Shown in pieces: positions 33,590 through 35,781 of a DNA stretch of 35,781 nucleotides. The DNA is from Bacteroidales bacterium (GTDB lineage Bacteria > Bacteroidota > Bacteroidia > Bacteroidales > UBA10428), in NCBI GenBank assembly GCA_016926235.1, contig JAFGOZ010000297.1, positions 1-35,781 of the forward strand, in the 5' to 3' direction. The stretch's first letter is position 1. Each line of letters opens with the position of its first letter. The notes under the pieces were generated by a model. It was not told the origin of the DNA, did no database searches, and saw only the letters and a program-made list of their open reading frames with translations. The translations under genes were made by a program, and so were the position numbers.

Positions 33590-33617
33590 AAAAACCCCGT
33601 CGCAATTAGACGGGGTT
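33590..33617 (-). terminator. Rho-independent terminator
   Basis: A 9-bp GC-rich stem (aaccccgtc at 33593-33601, gacggggtt at 33609-33617) with a 7-base loop is followed on the minus strand by a run of T (the aaaaa at 33590-33594). It lies 100 bp downstream of the small secreted-protein reading frame and should end transcripts coming from the Wzz side before the transposon remnants. Confidence 0.75.
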
Positions 33618-33716
33618 ATAAAAATTAATAATAAGAAGCATAATTGATAAACAGTATAAAATTGGGAAAATAATTTGGATAGAAGATATCACTAAAAAAG
33701 TCTCATATGATTATTT

Positions 33717-34050
33717 TTATTCTGTAATAGCATAAAAAGTAACAACCACCCTATAACCTTGCTCCAGAGTTGGGTCTGTATAAACAAGTATTGTTTGATT
33801 GTTTGCTTGCGCTGTTAAGGCTACAGCTAAAAATTTATTTTCTTGGCCACTTTCCGCTATGAACCATCTTGGAGTAAAGCCGGGTGTGGCAGCTGTATCT
33901 TCCAAACGAACAAATACCGTTCCCATTCCTATTCCTGCACCTGTTACTTTACAATAGTACCAGCGTTATCTGCATATAAGGTAGTCGTGGTAATCCCTAC
34001 AAGCATTAATGCGATTGAAATAGTCAGTATACCTTTTTTAAATAAATAAA
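33717..34050 (-). pseudogene. Small exported protein gene broken by a frameshift
   Basis: The downstream open frame (33717-33926) begins MGTVFVRLEDTAATPGF and ends VVVTFYAITE; its start is weak because the coding pattern continues upstream as CKVTGAGIG. In the next frame upstream (about 33960-34050) is a typical signal peptide: KKGILTISIALMLVGITTTT then LYA/DNAGTIVK and a stop. Restoring one G in gtaaag-taacagg joins both frames as DNAGTIVKVTGAGIGMGTVF, giving a mature protein of about 85 residues. No ATG precedes the signal peptide in frame (only TTA TTT AAA AAA), so the start is also lost. I do not recognise the family. It is likely a periplasmic or outer-surface beta protein, now a pseudogene, unless a sequencing error explains the shift. 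Confidence 0.6.
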
Positions 34051-34071
34051 AAACAAAATATTAAAACATTT

Positions 34072-34151
34072 TAACGCCAAGAGCGCCAAGGACGCTAAGT
34101 TTTTATTAACTTTTATTATTTTCTTAGCGGTCTTCGTGTGCTTTGCGATTC
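34072..34151. repeat. Imperfect inverted repeat of the CGCCAAG type
   Basis: The left arm (34072-34100: aacgccaagagcgcc, then aaggacgctaag) is an imperfect inverted match to the right arm (34123-34151: cttagcggtcttc, then gtgtgctttgcgattc), separated by about 22 AT-rich bases. The same words recur at 47-78, 35492-35521 and 35629-35700. It looks like a small foldback repeat occupying an intergenic space; no coding potential. Confidence 0.6.
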
Positions 34152-34159
34152 ATTCTTTT

Positions 34160-34188
34160 GTCTGGTTTACTGGTTAACTGGTTCACCT
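34160..34188. repeat. Short ACTGGTT tandem-like repeat running into the Wzz stop codon
   Basis: The plus strand reads ctggtttactggttaactgg then ttcacctg, three imperfect units of (a)ctggtt. The Wzz stop codon (34183-34185) falls inside it, so the repeat forms the very end of the gene. Confidence 0.5.
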
Positions 34189-35457
34189 GTAACCCCTCCT
34201 GAATGGGATAAGCCGCCTGAAACCCTGCTTTATCTCCTTCCACTTTGGCGCTGATTCGGGGTCGTGATCCAGCCTCTGGGCAAACTCCCTAAAAAAGATG
34301 ATAAATATTCCCATGAATATGCTCACCACAAAACCAAGAATAACATTCAGTTTAACCCTTGGTTTTATCTTGAATTCCGGCGGAACAGCCCACTCCATTG
34401 TATTTATTGTTGGCATGTCTTTGGCCTCATCCAGTTTGGCCTGCTCGATCTGGGTAGAAAGCATGGTTATAACACCGGTTTTTGCCTTTACCTTTAACAG
34501 GAGTTTACTCTCTTCATAGTTTAATGCGGGAATTTTTGTCAGGGGAATATAAAATTCGATATTGCCCTTTTCATCTTCAACAGGGACCTTTTGCTCCTCT
34601 GAGTATGTGAGTCTGTTTATATTCTTTTTAATCGCCTCCATCTGGGCCTCTAACTGCTCAATTTCCATATGGGGTCCTTTATAAAATTTTTCTTTTGCGG
34701 CCTTTTCCAGTTCAATCGCCACTTTCTGGCTCTCCAGCTCAGCAAGTACATCAAGGGTTGCCTCGGCCTGTTTGCTGATGGATACGGCCCTGTTCTTTTC
34801 CTGAAACTCCATAAGTTCTTTTTGAGCATGGTCCAGTTCCATCTCTGCAGCGTTTATACGCTCTTCAATATATTCTCTCAATCTGCGCGCCGAGGTGAAC
34901 GAGTTTGTCAGATTGTATTCGTTAAGCGCATTCACATATGAATTGGCTATATCCGCAGCCATAACAGGGTCATTGTTCTGCATGGATATGCCTATGGATG
35001 GATCATTTTTTGATTCATTTACGCCTACCATATCGGAGATTGATTTTGCTTTCATTCTTTCCTGGTTATTATCAAGACCCATTACAAAAGCATAATCCAT
35101 CCTTGCAAGCACTTCCCGCGCAAGTTCAGTACTTTTAAGAACCGCGCCAAATATTTCGGAAGCCGCCCCTGAAGAGCCGCCTAATCCGGCTACCCCGAAT
35201 TGCTCCAGAAAAGCTGCCTGGAGTTCCATGCCCGAACCGCCACCTTCACTTGTTTGGGGAAGAATAACCGCCTTTGCTTCATATATCTTTTCTGAAAAGA
35301 CACTAATGATCCCCACAAAAAACGTAATAACAATACAAAATTTGATAAGGAATTTTCTTCTTTTATATATCGGATATATCAGGTCGATGAGGTTTATCTC
35401 GTCCTCATTGTAACATTCTTCCGGTGGTAATCGCCTGTTGTCTGGTGTTTGGGACAT
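34183..35457 (-). CDS. Wzz/chain-length determinant family protein
   Basis: The 424-residue inner-membrane protein has the Wzz topology: a cytoplasmic N-terminus with INLIDLIYPIYKRRKFL, TM1 at about 36-56, a long periplasmic part with coiled-coil helices (about 195-280, rich in Glu/Lys/Gln), and TM2 at about 380-400 after the Pro-rich AVPPEFKIKPRVKLN motif, then a short basic cytoplasmic tail. There is no BY-kinase domain. It would set the length distribution of the polymer made by Wzy. GC is near 50%, higher than the sugar genes, suggesting it belongs to the stable flank. A pseudogene and a terminator follow it; repeats lie on both sides. Confidence 0.9.
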   Translation of the reverse strand: MSQTPDNRRLPPEECYNEDEINLIDLIYPIYKRRKFLIKFCIVITFFVGIISVFSEKIYEAKAVILPQTSEGGGSGMELQAAFLEQFGVAGLGGSSGAASEIFGAVLKSTELAREVLARMDYAFVMGLDNNQERMKAKSISDMVGVNESKNDPSIGISMQNNDPVMAADIANSYVNALNEYNLTNSFTSARRLREYIEERINAAEMELDHAQKELMEFQEKNRAVSISKQAEATLDVLAELESQKVAIELEKAAKEKFYKGPHMEIEQLEAQMEAIKKNINRLTYSEEQKVPVEDEKGNIEFYIPLTKIPALNYEESKLLLKVKAKTGVITMLSTQIEQAKLDEAKDMPTINTMEWAVPPEFKIKPRVKLNVILGFVVSIFMGIFIIFFREFAQRLDHDPESAPKWKEIKQGFRRLIPFRRGYR

Positions 35458-35491
35458 AGGAAATCCTTAAAAGATTAAATGATATAAGCTG

Positions 35492-35700
35492 AACCGCCAA
35501 GACGCGAAGTTCGCTAAGGGGTTTTTATTTTTTTACTTATTCTTGAAGAAAGAAAAGAATAAGTAAAGATACACGCGATGTGGGCAGTTACATACATAGG
35601 ACTTCTATTTCGAGCTTTAATAATAATCGTTTTCTTCGTGTATTTTAAGACTTCGCGGTTAAAGCTTTCGAGCCGCTAAGGCGCGAAGTTCGCAAAGTTT
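35492..35700. repeat. Repeat cluster upstream of Wzz, with a perfect internal hairpin
   Basis: The 324 bases upstream of Wzz contain no gene. Three CGCCAAG-type units are seen: aaccgccaagacgcg (35492 on), the inverted cttcgtgtat...cttcgcggtt (about 35634-35660), and agccgctaaggcgcgaagtt (35671 on). Between them lies a 13-bp perfect stem, tttacttattctt (35532-35544) and aagaataagtaaa (35555-35567), with a 10-base loop. They resemble the arms at 34072-34151 and 47-78. No promoter for Wzz can be named with confidence. Confidence 0.55.
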
Positions 35701-35781
35701 TATATATATTTTTTAACTGATTCTGCAAGAAAACCCCAGTATAAATACGTTTCACTGTCATTGTCATGAATTTAACCGGGC

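Noticed and set aside
35532..35567. Rho-independent terminator from the 13-bp perfect hairpin
   Set aside because: The stem is almost all A/T and, although T-rich DNA flanks it, it lies upstream of Wzz rather than after a gene. More likely part of a repeat.
1..35781. tRNA or rRNA genes
   Set aside because: None of the gaps shows a cloverleaf with T-loop GGTTCRA and CCA-side pairing, nor conserved rRNA words.

Overview
The window is one large cell-surface polysaccharide locus (O-antigen, capsule or exopolysaccharide of the Wzx/Wzy type). Every convincing gene lies on the minus strand, so transcription runs from high to low coordinates. The window suggests a Gram-negative bacterium: there is a Wzz-type chain-length protein, a WecA/WbpL-type polyprenyl-phosphate sugar-1-phosphate transferase, a DUF218 protein and a complete Wbp-like amino-sugar toolkit. 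The dispersed short repeats and gene mix resemble Desulfobacterota or similar environmental lineages, but the taxon is inference. By eye the outer genes (Wzz and DUF218 ends) are near 50% GC, while most of the interior is about 30-40%, as expected for an exchangeable surface-antigen block.

Layout in transcription order. (1) 35.8-33.6 kb: dispersed inverted repeats, the Wzz gene, a broken small secreted-protein gene and a rho-independent terminator. (2) 33.3-32.6 kb: decayed transposase remnants (one IS110-like, one less certain). (3) 32.5-28.8 kb: acetyltransferase, DegT aminotransferase and Gfo/Idh/MocA dehydrogenase (WbpD/E/B-like), then a LegB-like dehydratase and a second DegT aminotransferase. 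(4) 27.8-22.9 kb: an unusual block of class I aminotransferase, TIM-barrel amidohydrolase, methyltransferase, RraA-like protein and ATP-grasp ligase. (5) 22.9-20.2 kb: WbpG/HisH/HisF-like acetamidino-forming module. (6) 20.2-15.2 kb: glycosyltransferase, methyltransferase, Wzx flippase and a glucuronyl C5-epimerase-like protein whose start overlaps the flippase stop. (7) 15.2-12.6 kb: a second aminotransferase/dehydrogenase/acetyltransferase cassette. (8) 12.5-5.5 kb: Wzy-like polymerase and four glycosyltransferases, one of which sits between two dead IS remnants. (9) 5.5-1.1 kb: a GDP-mannose 3,5-epimerase homologue, a WbpV-like SDR, a truncated sugar-1-phosphate transferase, a UPF0175/DUF3368 toxin-antitoxin pair, and a second, nearly complete copy of the transferase. 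(10) 0.95-0.19 kb: DUF218 protein.

Working model: cytosolic enzymes make several unusual nucleotide sugars, namely 2,3-diamino sugars (two cassettes), an amidino derivative, a 4-amino-4,6-dideoxy sugar, and a GDP-L-galactose or GDP-L-gulose type sugar. The WecA-like enzyme starts the repeat unit on undecaprenyl phosphate and the glycosyltransferases extend it. The C5-epimerase-like protein may edit it before Wzx export, Wzy polymerises and Wzz sets length. The 22.9-27.8 kb block has no assigned role in any pathway I can name and is the best candidate for an undescribed sugar-decoration pathway. The short intergenic repeats, five transposon or gene remnants, and the duplicated transferase around a toxin-antitoxin pair show repeated recombination at this locus.
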